Positions 36,174 to 45,451 are shown, counted from the first letter of the stretch. The stretch is 64,000 bases of DNA from Chlorobiaceae bacterium (GCA_012972835.1 JABDHK010000019.1:1-64000); one strand, 5' to 3'. The notes: generated by a model from the letters alone, not told the origin. Numbers and translations are program-made.

Positions 36174-36998
36174 TCAAATCAGGCTGTTTGTCGCTGCCTG
36201 AGCGGAAAAGTGTTTCACTGCTTTTTCAAGCAGGAGCGGCTGGGAGATAGTGTTACCGGCAATAATACTCTGCCTTTGAAAAACATCCTCGTCGCCGGTA
36301 AAGTCGGTGACCGTGCCTCCTGCTTCGCGGACAAGCAGCACACCGGCAGCAAAATCCCATGGAAAAAGCTTGTACTCCCAGAAACCATCAAACCTCCCAC
36401 AGGCCGTATAGGCAAGATCTATGGCCGCTGAACCGGCACGCCGTATACCGGCAGAATCGCGAATAACCTCTTTCATCATTCCGAAATAAGAGTCGATATA
36501 GTGGTACTCCGTGAACGGAATACCGGTTGCAATGAGAAAACTCTCTTTCTCTGTGCGGTTAGAGACCTTGATTGGTTTTCCGTTCAGGTAAGCACCACAG
36601 CCCTTTTCAGCCGTAAAGAGCTCCTTGAGCACAGGCTGATAGACAACAGCGGTCACCAGCTCATTATTACTCTCTTTCAGAGCAATACTGATTGAAAAAA
36701 CTGGAAAGGAGTGAATGAAGTTCAAGGTGCCGTCAAGAGGATCGACAATCCAGGTTCTTCCTGAAGAGCCGCTTACAACTGTTCCCTCTTCACAAAGCAT
36801 ACTGTCATCAGGGAAACTCTCTTTGAGAATGGAGCTTATTGCCGCCTCACAAGCCTTGTCGACATCGGTAACAAAATCTTTAAAATCTTTTCCCTGAATT
36901 TCACTTTGAGAGAGTTCTCCAAATTTTTCAAGGGTGATAACTCCTGCCGCATGTGCAGCCCTGATGGCACTCTGCAGTTCGTTGCTTCTTGTTTCCAT
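36174..36998 (-). CDS. suhB: Inositol monophosphatase family protein
   Basis: The 274-residue protein has the IMPase metal site: a DxD-like DFVTDVDKACEAAI, CEEGTVV, WIVDPLDGTLNFIHSFPVFS and a C-terminal PWDFAAGVLLVREAGG. Start at Met 36998 is preferred since the preceding 14 residues are not conserved. It probably acts on inositol phosphate or related sugar phosphates; E. coli SuhB also assists rRNA transcription complexes. It is co-oriented with lpxC-fabZ but 100 bases apart. Confidence 0.9.
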   Translation of the reverse strand: METRSNELQSAIRAAHAAGVITLEKFGELSQSEIQGKDFKDFVTDVDKACEAAISSILKESFPDDSMLCEEGTVVSGSSGRTWIVDPLDGTLNFIHSFPVFSISIALKESNNELVTAVVYQPVLKELFTAEKGCGAYLNGKPIKVSNRTEKESFLIATGIPFTEYHYIDSYFGMMKEVIRDSAGIRRAGSAAIDLAYTACGRFDGFWEYKLFPWDFAAGVLLVREAGGTVTDFTGDEDVFQRQSIIAGNTISQPLLLEKAVKHFSAQAATNSLI

Positions 36999-37201
36999 GT
37001 ATGTCTGTATCAGAACGTAAGGATTTATAATCGCGCTCAATATAACATTTCAACCCATTCTTTCATTCCAATGGCATTTACCGGTAGAGTACATACCATT
37101 TTGTTTTGCATTATAGCGGTGGTGCGGGGAATTATCCGAACCATCTATCTGTTTCTTATTTATAGTGATAAGATTGATTGATAATTTTAATACCAACTTT
37201 A

Positions 37202-37690
37202 ATGCCAACAAGAACGAAACTCAATATTCCAACACTTGCCGCCTGTATCGGTTTATGTTTTGTCTTTGCCTTTGGAGGCAGCAAGTTTACACCCGTGCCC
37301 GGTTCTGAGTGGTACTATTCCGTGCTCCACAAACCCTCATGGAACCCGCCTGACTGGCTCTTTCCTATAGCGTGGACCATCTTGTTCCTGCTTATGGGAA
37401 TCGCCCTCTACCTTGTGGTACAGCAGAGGTCTGAAAAAAACAACATTCAGGGAGCGCTTACCATATTCGGTGTGCAGCTTCTGCTTAATCTCGGCTGGTC
37501 GGCCGCATTTTTCGGACTTCACTCTCCTCTGTATGCTCTTGTGGAGATTGTTTTTCTCTGGCTGGCGATCGTGCTCACTATCGTAAAATTCAAAGCTGTA
37601 TCCCCCTTGGCGGCATATCTCCTTATTCCCTACCTTTTGTGGGTAAGCTTTGCTTCATTTCTCAATTTTACAATCTTGCAGCTGAATTAG
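37202..37690 (+). CDS. tspO: TspO/MBR family membrane protein
   Basis: A 162-residue protein with five hydrophobic helices and the family signature LHKPSWNPPDWLFPIAWTIL between helices 1 and 2. TspO proteins bind porphyrins and in Rhodobacter regulate photosynthesis genes; in a bacteriochlorophyll-rich organism a tetrapyrrole-related role is plausible. The Met at 37202 is chosen because the eight preceding residues (MIILIPTL) are not conserved. It is divergent from suhB. A 12-base inverted repeat follows. Confidence 0.92.
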   Translation: MPTRTKLNIPTLAACIGLCFVFAFGGSKFTPVPGSEWYYSVLHKPSWNPPDWLFPIAWTILFLLMGIALYLVVQQRSEKNNIQGALTIFGVQLLLNLGWSAAFFGLHSPLYALVEIVFLWLAIVLTIVKFKAVSPLAAYLLIPYLLWVSFASFLNFTILQLN

Positions 37691-37733
37691 AGGGCTTCTC
37701 TGAAAAGAAAAAATTCTTAGCCATAAAGTTGGA

Positions 37734-37780
37734 ACGCAGGTTGAAGTCAACAGGGGAGAGTGCTTCAATTCAACCTGCGT
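37734..37780. repeat. Perfect 12-base inverted repeat after tspO
   Basis: ACGCAGGTTGAA (37734-37745) is perfectly repeated in inverse as TTCAACCTGCGT (37769-37780) with a 23-base loop. It lies between tspO and a convergent gene. There is no T-tract, so it may be a bidirectional terminator of unusual type or a protein-binding site. Confidence 0.65.
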
Positions 37781-37817
37781 CATTGTGCCGAGGCCCTGCT
37801 GCAGTATAGTTCAGACC

Positions 37818-38066
37818 TTAACCTATAGAGATATAATCCTTATCTTTTGTCGCATCCTCAATGACCGGCAGTCCAAAAAACATTTCCATATCATCAACAC
37901 TTTTCGGCGCAACCACTTTATTCTTGAAATTATCCCTTATTCTCATCATGAGTTCAGGATGAACCGTTACGGATGATGGATTTTTGACGGTACGGAATCC
38001 ATAAAAAATAGCAGCTATAACCTTTTCAACAAAATAATCACTGCCCACCTCATACTTTTTTTCCAT
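37818..38066 (-). CDS. Small hypothetical protein
   Basis: An 82-residue protein (MEKKYEVGSDYFVEKVIAAI, then SSVTVHPELMMRIRDNFKNK). ATG 38066 is preceded by GGGGTGG-like purines (minus strand), a weak ribosome site. No domain is recognised. The central segment resembles the 'phage-type minor protein' pattern of a helix followed by a short turn, but I would not assign a function. It has a clean frame and lies alone, convergent to tspO. Confidence 0.6.
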   Translation of the reverse strand: MEKKYEVGSDYFVEKVIAAIFYGFRTVKNPSSVTVHPELMMRIRDNFKNKVVAPKSVDDMEMFFGLPVIEDATKDKDYISIG

Positions 38067-38242
38067 GTACCACCCCGTTTTAGTTTCAAAAATATACCTA
38101 ATTCACAACTAAAACAGCCTCACTTTATCGGAACCAAAGGATGAATGCGTAACCCTTGGTTCTGGTCTGTCCAAAAAGAAAATGGCGAAGCGGTAAATTG
38201 TGTCGACACATCCTTCTCAATATGCCTGAAATCAAGCAGATC

Positions 38243-38785
38243 TTACTTGACCTTGTCAAGGTTTTCCAGCACTTTTTTTCCTGCCGATTTGAGAGTCAAA
38301 ATTGTTTCATCTCTTGCGATATTACCTGAGGATATCAGGATGTAATATCCATCTTTCAAGATGTAGAGTCCACCTGTAGCAATGAAGGCTTCATTACCGA
38401 GCTCTTTGACATCAATTTTTGAGCTGGCAAGCATCTTTTTGAGCTGACGGTAAATTGTTTCGGAGCCGACCCCTTCAGGAGGCATAAAGGAGTCCTGGGT
38501 TAGCCCTACCTGAAGATAGCGACTTGATGATGAATTTACCGGGTTATACATACAGAGCTTCAAGCCAACCACCTTTGTCTCCCTTTTTTCCCCATCTTTT
38601 ACGGCTTCCCCCAGCAGTTCAGCGGCCTCGTTTTTATTAATCAGCATCTCTGGTTCCAGTACTTTCTTGTTTATTGCATTTACCTTTTCAGGGGTGCTGT
38701 TTTCTTTTGGTTTGTCATTGTTTTTGCATGCACCAAGGGTCAGGGCGAAGCAGAGGAGAGAAATGATTATTGTTCCGGTTTTCAT
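38243..38785 (-). CDS. Lipoprotein of unknown function
   Basis: The Met at 38785 starts MKTGTIIISLLCFALTLGAC, a typical lipoprotein signal peptide with the acylated Cys at residue 20, followed by an Asn/Lys-rich linker. The mature part of about 160 residues has EAAELLGEAVKDGEKRE and LYILKDGYYILISSGN segments. Proteins of this layout are secreted and anchored to a membrane; the specific role is unknown. The earlier codons of the frame (from 38962) are not believable as coding. Confidence 0.75.
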   Translation of the reverse strand: MKTGTIIISLLCFALTLGACKNNDKPKENSTPEKVNAINKKVLEPEMLINKNEAAELLGEAVKDGEKRETKVVGLKLCMYNPVNSSSSRYLQVGLTQDSFMPPEGVGSETIYRQLKKMLASSKIDVKELGNEAFIATGGLYILKDGYYILISSGNIARDETILTLKSAGKKVLENLDKVK

Positions 38786-39059
38786 AAGATGAGAGCGGTT
38801 TGTTTTCAAAATATTGTGCGTGATGAGTAGAGCCCAAGGAATGTACATCATAAATATTGCTTTTGTTCCGATTGAGGGGTAATTGTTCTGTCCTTCACGG
38901 TTCACAACGCAATCGAACATCTCTAAAGTCCAGCCTGTGCTTGTGCTCAACCGGTTTGGCACGCACAGAATTCAGAATAAATTGTACAGTCCATTGCTAT
39001 CTCGTTTCATTCTTGCTATAATTCATAAAAAATATTCATCCAAACGTAACCGGAACCTC

Positions 39060-39626
39060 ATGCTGAACAAACCATTTAGAACTCTTGTTCTCTTTTTAGG
39101 GCTTTTGACCGCCTTTCTTCCATTGTCCGCTTCTGCCGCTCCAGCACTCGATCCCGAAAACACAATATATCTCGACCTGCCATCAGGACGAGTCGTCATT
39201 CAGATGCTTCCAAATATTGCCCCCCGCCATGTAGTTCGCATCAAAGAGTTGACCCGCAAGGGTTTTTATAATGGGCTCTCCTTCCACCGTGTTATACCAG
39301 GATTTATGGCCCAGACCGGCGATCCGAGCGGCGATGGTAGCGGCGGTTCCGGCAAACAGCTTACATCTGAATTTTCGCGCGCGCAGCATATCCGGGGCAC
39401 CGTCTCAATGGCCCGCGCCTCTGATCCCAACAGTGCCGATAGCCAGTTTTTCATCTGCTTCGCACCATCTCCATTTCTCGACGGGCAATACACGGTCTGG
39501 GGACATGTAGTATCTGGAATGGAATTTGTAGACAAGATCAAGGCTGGTTCGCAATACAACAATGGCGTTGTTACCAATCCCACCAGAATAGTGAGTATGA
39601 AGGTTGCTTCGGATGTAAAACCGTGA
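39060..39626 (+). CDS. Secreted cyclophilin-type peptidyl-prolyl isomerase
   Basis: The ATG at 39060 begins a signal peptide (TLVLFLGLLTAFLPLSASAA) cleaved near residue 27. The rest is a cyclophilin domain of about 160 residues with the active-site block FHRVIPGFMAQTGDP, GTVSMARASDPNSADSQFFI and FLDGQYTVWGHVVSGMEFV, all complete. It should catalyse proline isomerisation in the periplasm during protein folding. Its TGA overlaps the GTG start of the following desaturase-like gene by three bases, so the two are translationally coupled. Confidence 0.93.
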   Translation: MLNKPFRTLVLFLGLLTAFLPLSASAAPALDPENTIYLDLPSGRVVIQMLPNIAPRHVVRIKELTRKGFYNGLSFHRVIPGFMAQTGDPSGDGSGGSGKQLTSEFSRAQHIRGTVSMARASDPNSADSQFFICFAPSPFLDGQYTVWGHVVSGMEFVDKIKAGSQYNNGVVTNPTRIVSMKVASDVKP

Positions 39627-40420
39627 GCTTGAGCGTTGTGGTGAGCATACCTGACCTCCGCATATTCTCATACGGCACAACCATTGCCGTGGGAGTGCTG
39701 CTCTGGATTATCGAGGGCTTCAACCCCTGGTTCTCTCATCAGAAGCGTCGCACTCTTCATGCAAAGCTCAATCTTTCGATAGCCGGTCTCAACCTGCTGA
39801 TCCTGTTCCCTTCGGGCATACTCATGGCATTCATGCTGGACTGGTCGAGAAATGCCTGGCCGGGAATCGGGATGCTGGCCCTCCCCCCCGTTGCCAAAGC
39901 CATCGTGATCATCCTGCTCATCGACCTGTGGATGTACCTATGGCATCGACTCAACCATGAAACGTCATTTCTCTGGCGGTTCCACTCCATACACCACAGC
40001 GACTCCACCCTCGATGTCACCACCAGCTGGCGCTTTCATTATATCGAGATACTGATCTCGGAACTGCTGCGTCTCCCCCTTTTTATGCTGATCGGTGCGG
40101 GTATCGAACACCTGCTGCTCTACTCCCTTTTCATGACACCGGTCATTGAATTCCAGCACGGCAACATCTCCATTCCGCCCGCACTGGATCGTCTGGTACG
40201 GCTCATCATCCCCTCCCCCATGATGCACCGCCTGCACCACTCGAGGCTCAGAAGCGAACACGACTCCAATTACGGCAGCATGCTCTCCATCTGGGATCGT
40301 CTCTTCGGCAGTTTCCTGGTCAAAGATAATCTCGACGGCCTCCGTCTCGGTCTCGACGATGAAAGCGGCACCGACAAGCAAAAACTCTTCGCACTGCTCC
40401 TCAGGCCTTTTCGCCCATAG
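39623..40420 (+). CDS. Sterol desaturase/fatty acid hydroxylase-family membrane enzyme
   Basis: A 265-residue membrane protein with the eight-histidine di-iron pattern: HRLNH, HSIHHSD (HxxHH) and HRLHH, spaced as in the ERG3/FAH superfamily, and three to four hydrophobic helices. Its substrate may be a membrane lipid or a carotenoid-type hydrocarbon. Such enzymes normally need oxygen, which is odd for an obligate anaerobe. Start is GTG 39623 overlapping the cyclophilin stop. Codon third positions look G/C-rich relative to neighbours. Confidence 0.9.
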   Translation: MSLSVVVSIPDLRIFSYGTTIAVGVLLWIIEGFNPWFSHQKRRTLHAKLNLSIAGLNLLILFPSGILMAFMLDWSRNAWPGIGMLALPPVAKAIVIILLIDLWMYLWHRLNHETSFLWRFHSIHHSDSTLDVTTSWRFHYIEILISELLRLPLFMLIGAGIEHLLLYSLFMTPVIEFQHGNISIPPALDRLVRLIIPSPMMHRLHHSRLRSEHDSNYGSMLSIWDRLFGSFLVKDNLDGLRLGLDDESGTDKQKLFALLLRPFRP

Positions 40421-40424
40421 TATA

Positions 40425-40982
40425 CTACCGGCGCCGTTCGACCATCATGCCCCAGATCGGATCGTACCCGTGGATATCGTCCGTCAAACCTGACGCATTG
40501 ACGACCGGCCTACCCTTGTTATACCAGCGAAAGATGCCACCACGCAAGTTACGGCAACTCCTCGTTCTCGCTTTCCCGCAGGCACTTTCCACTCGTTCGA
40601 GCAGTTCCGTGCTGCGCTGACCGACCGAACAGTAAAAGACAATGTCACGCCCCGCCACAAGGGATCCATAGCGAGCCGCAAAGGCATCCGAACCTGTATC
40701 CGGATCAAGACGTACAGCCGTTGCAATCCGGCTCTCCTCGTACTCCTCTCTGGTGCGAATGTCGAACAGTATTGGCGGTTCCGGTCCGGCAAGCATCGCA
40801 GCCAGTTCGTCAGTCGCCAGGTTTTCCACCCGGTGCGTACGCTCGATCATCATGATTGCGGCATCAAGCAGCCAGTCACTACCAAACATTTCCAGGACGT
40901 TTAGATCGAAAATCTGTGCCATACTGCTGTTCCAATCACGGACACTGTCAAACAACCCGGACGCAACCCGGATGTCCGGCAT
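40425..40982 (-). CDS. Rhodanese-domain protein
   Basis: A 185-residue protein. The C-terminal two thirds are a rhodanese domain with LFDIRTREEYEESRI and the active-site loop FYCSVGQRS containing the catalytic Cys; GGIFRWYNKGRPV ends it. The N-terminal ~55 residues are unassigned. Rhodaneses carry persulfide sulfur, plausible in a sulfur oxidiser, but the partner is unknown. It converges on the desaturase-like gene with four bases between stops and shares its C-rich codon use. The start could also be the Met at 40922. Confidence 0.88.
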   Translation of the reverse strand: MPDIRVASGLFDSVRDWNSSMAQIFDLNVLEMFGSDWLLDAAIMMIERTHRVENLATDELAAMLAGPEPPILFDIRTREEYEESRIATAVRLDPDTGSDAFAARYGSLVAGRDIVFYCSVGQRSTELLERVESACGKARTRSCRNLRGGIFRWYNKGRPVVNASGLTDDIHGYDPIWGMMVERRR

Positions 40983-41122
40983 GGCTTTCTCATTTTAAGA
41001 ATACTACCTTCTAACAAGTTATTAGATTGAAGAATTTGTTCCGCATTCCTGTGTGGGTTTATCCTTTCTTTCAGTGATATTTGTCAATTATTGTATACTG
41101 CAACTGAATGCCGGATGCCCTT

Positions 41123-41171
41123 CGCTGCGGGAAATCCTCCGTCAGATCAATCAAGCGTAAATCCTGAATTG
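41123..41171. repeat. Partial duplicate of a downstream gene end
   Basis: These 49 bases repeat 42590-42639 with about six differences, including the ending of a coding frame (GGGAAATCCTCCGTCAGATC, then AAGCGTAA). The copy here is not in any gene. It brackets the SDR gene together with the original, suggesting that the SDR gene was inserted next to a duplicated gene end. Confidence 0.8.
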
Positions 41172-41206
41172 ACTTGCTGCAAGGGAAGGCTCAACCAATA
41201 CAAAAC

Positions 41207-42103
41207 ATGGTGACCATGGCAAAACAGAAGGTACTCGTGGCAGGAGCTTCAGGCTATCTCGGCAGGTATGTTGTCAGGGAATTTGTTGCGCAGGGCTTCA
41301 GCGTGCGGGCCCTCGTGAGAAGCAGGAAAAATCTTGAAGTCGAAGGGCCGAACTTCGAACCACCGGTTGCGGAGGTCGTCGAGGAACTCTTCATCGGAGA
41401 CGCGGCCGACAGGGCCTCCCTGAAGGAGTCTTGCAAGGATGTGGATATCGTATTCTCCTGCATGGGCCTCACCAAACCCCAGCACCACATCACGAGCGAA
41501 CAGATCGACCACCTCGGGAATAAGACACTGCTGGAGGACGCCCTCGTCCACGGCGTCAGAAGGTTCATCTACATCTCGGTCTTCAACTCCGACAAAATGA
41601 TGGATTCGGAAATGGTGAAGGCTCACGAGCTTTTCGTGCAGGATCTTCGGTCTTCCGGCATACAATACACCGTCATCCGGCCTACCGCGTACTTCAACGA
41701 TATGGGCATGTTCTTCTCTTTCGCCCGTAAAGGCCATGTCTTCCTTCTCGGTGACGGCACAAACCGCTTCAACCCGATCCATGGGGCCGACCTGGCCAGG
41801 GTCTGCGTCGATGCTGCGGAAGCCGAGGGGAACAGTGAGATCGCCGTCGGAGGGCCAGACATCTATACCTACGACGAAACCAATCTCATGGCGTTCGAGG
41901 CCCTCGGCATGGAGCCAAAGATCAGACACGTGCCCATGTGGATCGGCGACATCACCCTTTTCGTCATAGGCTTCGTCAACAAGCCCCTGAAAAACATCAT
42001 CTCCTTCGCTCTGGCCGTCAGTCGCATAGACAATGTCGCCCCGGCAACTGGCACGAGACATCTCAAGGAGTTCTTCCATGACCTCGCGGCCAAAGGTAGG
42101 TAG
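41207..42103 (+). CDS. SDR-family NAD(P)-binding protein (NmrA/YCF39-like)
   Basis: A 298-residue protein with the Rossmann motif VLVAGASGYLGRYVVREF at the N-terminus, then LVRSRKNL, DIVFSCMGLT and GVRRFIYIS, the pattern of atypical SDRs (NmrA/YCF39). The usual Y-x3-K catalytic site is not obvious, so a regulatory or chaperone-like role is as likely as catalysis. It is distantly similar to divinyl reductase-type SDRs, but I do not assign that. The start may be 41207 or 41216. Codon use is G/C-rich at third positions, and a repeat copy precedes it, both hinting at transfer. Confidence 0.85.
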   Translation: MVTMAKQKVLVAGASGYLGRYVVREFVAQGFSVRALVRSRKNLEVEGPNFEPPVAEVVEELFIGDAADRASLKESCKDVDIVFSCMGLTKPQHHITSEQIDHLGNKTLLEDALVHGVRRFIYISVFNSDKMMDSEMVKAHELFVQDLRSSGIQYTVIRPTAYFNDMGMFFSFARKGHVFLLGDGTNRFNPIHGADLARVCVDAAEAEGNSEIAVGGPDIYTYDETNLMAFEALGMEPKIRHVPMWIGDITLFVIGFVNKPLKNIISFALAVSRIDNVAPATGTRHLKEFFHDLAAKGR

Positions 42104-42210
42104 TGAGCATGGCAGAGATCTTTTGTTCAAACCTGACATCAACCATGCACCGGCACAACATCGTTCATGAAAGTTGACCTATAAAATCCTCAACAAAGTT
42201 TTTGATCCTG

Positions 42211-42627
42211 ATGCATAATAATAGTGAAGAAAACATCGAGGCAGTCAGAAAAATGGCACTGCAGTTCCTCGCTGAAGTGATCGGGCAATGCCCGGCTGGA
42301 TTGGAACGCAGCTCAAACAGGGATATTGTTTTTGCTGTACTTGGTTTCCAGTACGGTGCCGTGCAGAGCGCCGCTTACGTTGCTGGTCTGAATGAGGAAG
42401 TCTCTGCAGGTATTGCAGAAGATGTCGTCAGCAGAATCAACGGCATGGACAAAGAGAGTGTGTCGAAATTCCTTGCACTGATGCCGACGCTTGCCGAAAA
42501 AGAATATCCCCCGATCGGTATCGGTGGCAAAGCCATTATCAGTTTTTACAATTCCGCCACTGACGAGGATAAGCTGACAACTACCAGTTCGTTGCGGGAA
42601 ATCCTCCGTCAGATCGATGAAGCGTAA
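42211..42627 (+). CDS. Hypothetical protein, about 138 residues
   Basis: The frame from ATG 42211 has no recognised domain; it is helical and includes FAVLGFQYGAVQSAAYVAGL and MDKESVSKFLALMPTLAEKE. No signal peptide or membrane segment is seen. Its last ~13 codons and the bases after the stop are duplicated at 41123-41171. The product is probably cytoplasmic; function unknown. Confidence 0.65.
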   Translation: MHNNSEENIEAVRKMALQFLAEVIGQCPAGLERSSNRDIVFAVLGFQYGAVQSAAYVAGLNEEVSAGIAEDVVSRINGMDKESVSKFLALMPTLAEKEYPPIGIGGKAIISFYNSATDEDKLTTTSSLREILRQIDEA

Positions 42628-42639
42628 AATCCTGCATTG
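42590..42639. repeat. Duplicated 3' end of the hypothetical gene
   Basis: This is the source copy, covering the last codons of the gene at 42211-42627 and twelve bases beyond. The related copy at 41123-41171 lies just before the SDR gene in the same orientation. Confidence 0.8.
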
Positions 42640-42678
42640 TGCCTACGTCCTGTCGTTGTGATTTCACGGGATAGATCA

Positions 42679-43047
42679 TTAAGCTCTCTTTTTTCCTTCT
42701 CGAACAATTGCTAACCATGCACGACCTGCGTCCGTAATCCGATACTGCTGCAATCTGCTCGTTGGTATTTCTGGAATTGTTGGCTCAATATAACCAGCTT
42801 CTATAGCGGGATGAATGTAGTTTTTTCTGAATGTCGGACGATGTTTGATCTCCAAAGCTTCACGCAGTTGACCTGCGGAGAGATTGTGCTCTTCCAATAC
42901 TTCAATGAGCCGAAACATCGGGAGTTGTGACTGGGTCGCAACTTGCTTTTCTGCCGAACCAACTGAAACAGGTCTCCATAACGTCTGTATAAAAGAACCG
43001 GCATCCTGCCTGAATTCAGGTGGCCGGAGCCAGCTCTTTTTGTACAC
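42679..43047 (-). pseudogene. C-terminal remnant of an AlbA_2/RecG-like regulator gene
   Basis: The 122 residues start in the middle of a domain: PPEFRQDAGSFIQTLWRPVS matches the end of the ATP-binding HATPase_c_4-type module, and RHRPTFRKNYIHPAIEAG-like KHRPTFRKNYIHPAIEAGYI with RLQQYRITDAG is the C-terminal winged helix of AlbA_2/DUF4062-type putative transcriptional regulators. Full proteins exceed 400 residues. The N-terminal AlbA_2 domain is missing and no frame continues it upstream, so this is a truncated gene. Confidence 0.6.
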
Positions 43048-43260
43048 TCGAAAGAAATATAAGGTATGGTCGTGATGTACTCATGGATTACATCCTGCAA
43101 GAGCAAAAAGATTCTCGATAGTGTATACTCCATTGAATATACTGCAGGTTGTGAGATAAAAACCGTCTGATGAAAGAAATAACTTTTTTTCTAAGCCTGT
43201 CAGGAGCGCTACGTTGATATGTTCCGCTCAGGAAAAAAATGGCATAACTCAGCATACAAA

Positions 43261-43290
43261 CAGAAAGCGCAGCCGAGGCTGCGCTTTCTG
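43261..43290 (-). terminator. Intrinsic terminator of acsA
   Basis: A perfect 14-base stem (CAGAAAGCGCAGCC paired with GGCTGCGCTTTCTG) with a two-base loop lies 33 bases beyond the acsA stop on the minus strand and is followed there by TTTGT. It may also act for plus-strand transcription. Confidence 0.85.
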
Positions 43291-43322
43291 TGTAGAATTA
43301 CTTCTTCAGGATGTGTGAGTCG

Positions 43323-45329
43323 TTACTTATCCTCTTCCTGTTCGCGAAGGTTTTCAAGAACACCGAAATCCTCAAGTGTCGTGACATCTCCCTTGATCTC
43401 ATTGCTTGAGGCAAGTTCGCGAAGGAGACGGCGCATGATTTTTCCACTGCGGGTTTTCGGCAAGCCTTTTGCCCATCTGATTTCATCAGGTTTTGCAATA
43501 GGTCCGATCTCTTTGGCAACGTGGTTGCGGATCTCTTCACGCATTTTCATGTCGCCTACATATTCATCCTTCAGCGTTACGAAGGCCACAAGAGCATTGC
43601 CCTTCAGCTCATCGGGACGGCTGACAACAGCTGCCTCTGCAACAGCTTCAAAGGAAACAAGTGCGCTTTCGACTTCACTGGTACCGAGGCGGTGGCCAGA
43701 AACGTTGACGACATCATCAACACGTCCCATGATCCAGATATAGCCATCTTCATCCTTGCGGGCGCCGTCACCGGTAAAGTACATGCCGGGGAATTCCGCC
43801 CAGTAGGTTGATTCATAGCGTTTGTTGTCGCCATAGATGGTACGGAGCATTGATGGCCAAGGCTTTTTAATGACGAGATATCCGCCTTCATTGGCTTCAC
43901 ATGGTGTACCGTCCTTGTGTACAACATCCACAGCGATGCCTGGCAGTGGGCGAGTTGCAGTGCCTGGTTTTGTAGGTGTAGCGCCAGGAAGTGGAGAGAC
44001 CATGATGCCGCCGGTTTCAGTCTGCCACCAGGTATCGACAATAGGACATCTTTCCTGTCCTACAACCTTGTGATACCACATCCATGCTTCAGGATTGATT
44101 GGTTCACCAACAGTTCCGAGCAGGCGGAGCGAGCTTAGATTGTGCTTGGTGACCCATTCATCTCCGGCACGGATAAAGGCGCGGATAGCGGTTGGTGCTG
44201 TATAGAGAATGGTGACCTTGTGGCGGTTGATGATATCCCAGAACCTGTCCCACTGAGGGTAGTTTGGAGCGCCTTCATACATGAGAAGAGTTGCGCCGTT
44301 GAGCAACGGGCCGTAGACCATGTAGGTGTGTCCGGTGATCCAGCCTACATCTGCCGTACAGAAGTAGATATCCTCATCCTTGATATCAAAAACATATTTG
44401 AAGGAGCTCGCTGCATTCACCATATATCCGGCAGTGGTATGCAGAATACCCTTCGGTTTTCCGGTTGAGCCGCTTGTATAGAGCACAAAGAGTGGATGCT
44501 CTGATTCTACCTCAACTGGCTCACATTCATCAACGGCCAGACCCATAAGATCATGCCACCAATGGTCCATACCGTTATGCATGTGGACCTCTTCGTTGGT
44601 AACTTTCAGAACAATGACACTTCTGATTGATGGTGTATTGACGATAGCTTCATCAACGATATTTTTAAGGTTGATTGAGCTTCCACGACGTCTTGAACCA
44701 TCAGCACAGATAACCATCTTGGCGCGTGAATCATTGACACGCTCGGTAATGGCGTGAGCTGAGAATCCGGCAAAAATAACATTATGGACAGCGCCAACAC
44801 GTGCACAGGCAAGGACAGCGATGACAAGTTCAGGAACCATGCCCATATAGAGCGCAACCCTGTCTCCGGGTTTTATGCCGGCAATTTTAAGAACATTGGC
44901 AAATTTGCTGACCTGACGGTGAAGTTCACCGTATGTCAGAACCCGCTCGTTCCCCTCTTCACCCTCCCAGATAATGGCAGCCTTGTTTTTTCTCCAGCTT
45001 TTAACATGAACATCAAGGGCATTATAACAGATATTGGTTTTACCGCCGTTAAACCATTTGGCGTATGGGTTATTCCACTCCAACACGGTATCCCACTTTT
45101 TAAACCAATGGAACTGTTCAGCAATTTCTCCCCAATAGCTCACTGGATCTGCATCTGCCGCAGCATAGAGCCTCTCATACTCCTCCATTGAAGAGATATG
45201 GGCGGATGCCGAAAAATCTACCGGAGGTGGAAATTTCCGCTTTTCAGACATAACTGAACTGATCGAATCGTTTGCAGAAGACGAGGTTTCGGTTTGCTGT
45301 GTGTTGGATGTTGTTTCGTCTGTAGCCAT
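43323..45329 (-). CDS. acsA: Acetyl-CoA synthetase (AMP-forming)
   Basis: Activates acetate to acetyl-CoA, so this autotroph can assimilate acetate. The 668 residues from Met 45329 fit the family. The adenylation motif [25 protein letters not shown], the [20 protein letters not shown] region and the acetylatable Lys in [12 protein letters not shown] are all present; the last is the site at which such enzymes are switched off by acetylation. The N-terminal ~35 residues are Ser/Thr-rich and not conserved; Met 45251 is an alternative start. Confidence 0.96.
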   Translation of the reverse strand: MATDETTSNTQQTETSSSANDSISSVMSEKRKFPPPVDFSASAHISSMEEYERLYAAADADPVSYWGEIAEQFHWFKKWDTVLEWNNPYAKWFNGGKTNICYNALDVHVKSWRKNKAAIIWEGEEGNERVLTYGELHRQVSKFANVLKIAGIKPGDRVALYMGMVPELVIAVLACARVGAVHNVIFAGFSAHAITERVNDSRAKMVICADGSRRRGSSINLKNIVDEAIVNTPSIRSVIVLKVTNEEVHMHNGMDHWWHDLMGLAVDECEPVEVESEHPLFVLYTSGSTGKPKGILHTTAGYMVNAASSFKYVFDIKDEDIYFCTADVGWITGHTYMVYGPLLNGATLLMYEGAPNYPQWDRFWDIINRHKVTILYTAPTAIRAFIRAGDEWVTKHNLSSLRLLGTVGEPINPEAWMWYHKVVGQERCPIVDTWWQTETGGIMVSPLPGATPTKPGTATRPLPGIAVDVVHKDGTPCEANEGGYLVIKKPWPSMLRTIYGDNKRYESTYWAEFPGMYFTGDGARKDEDGYIWIMGRVDDVVNVSGHRLGTSEVESALVSFEAVAEAAVVSRPDELKGNALVAFVTLKDEYVGDMKMREEIRNHVAKEIGPIAKPDEIRWAKGLPKTRSGKIMRRLLRELASSNEIKGDVTTLEDFGVLENLREQEEDK

Positions 45330-45426
45330 TGATACCAGATTAATAGTGTTGAAAAAAAAGGAGACTACCCCCGTCACAGGTGTCTGTGAATCAAGAAAAA
45401 AAGCGGCTGAAGCGGAAAAATAATAT

Positions 45427-45451
45427 TGTAAACTGAGTTTATCAGTTTACA
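45427..45451. promoter_or_regulatory. Ten-base inverted repeat between leuS and acsA
   Basis: TGTAAACTGA (45427-45436) faces TCAGTTTACA (45442-45451) over a five-base loop. It lies about 65 bases after the leuS stop and 100 bases before the acsA start. On the minus strand T-rich sequence follows, so it may be an AT-rich terminator of leuS; the symmetry would also suit an operator of acsA. Confidence 0.55.

Noticed and set aside
41207-42103. Assignment of the SDR protein as the divinyl chlorophyllide reductase BciA
   Set aside because: It shares only the general atypical SDR features; no specific residues support the pigment-synthesis role.
41249-42142. 297-codon minus-strand frame opposite the SDR gene
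   Set aside because: The length comes from high-GC codon use on the plus strand; the plus-strand Rossmann protein is clearly the real gene.
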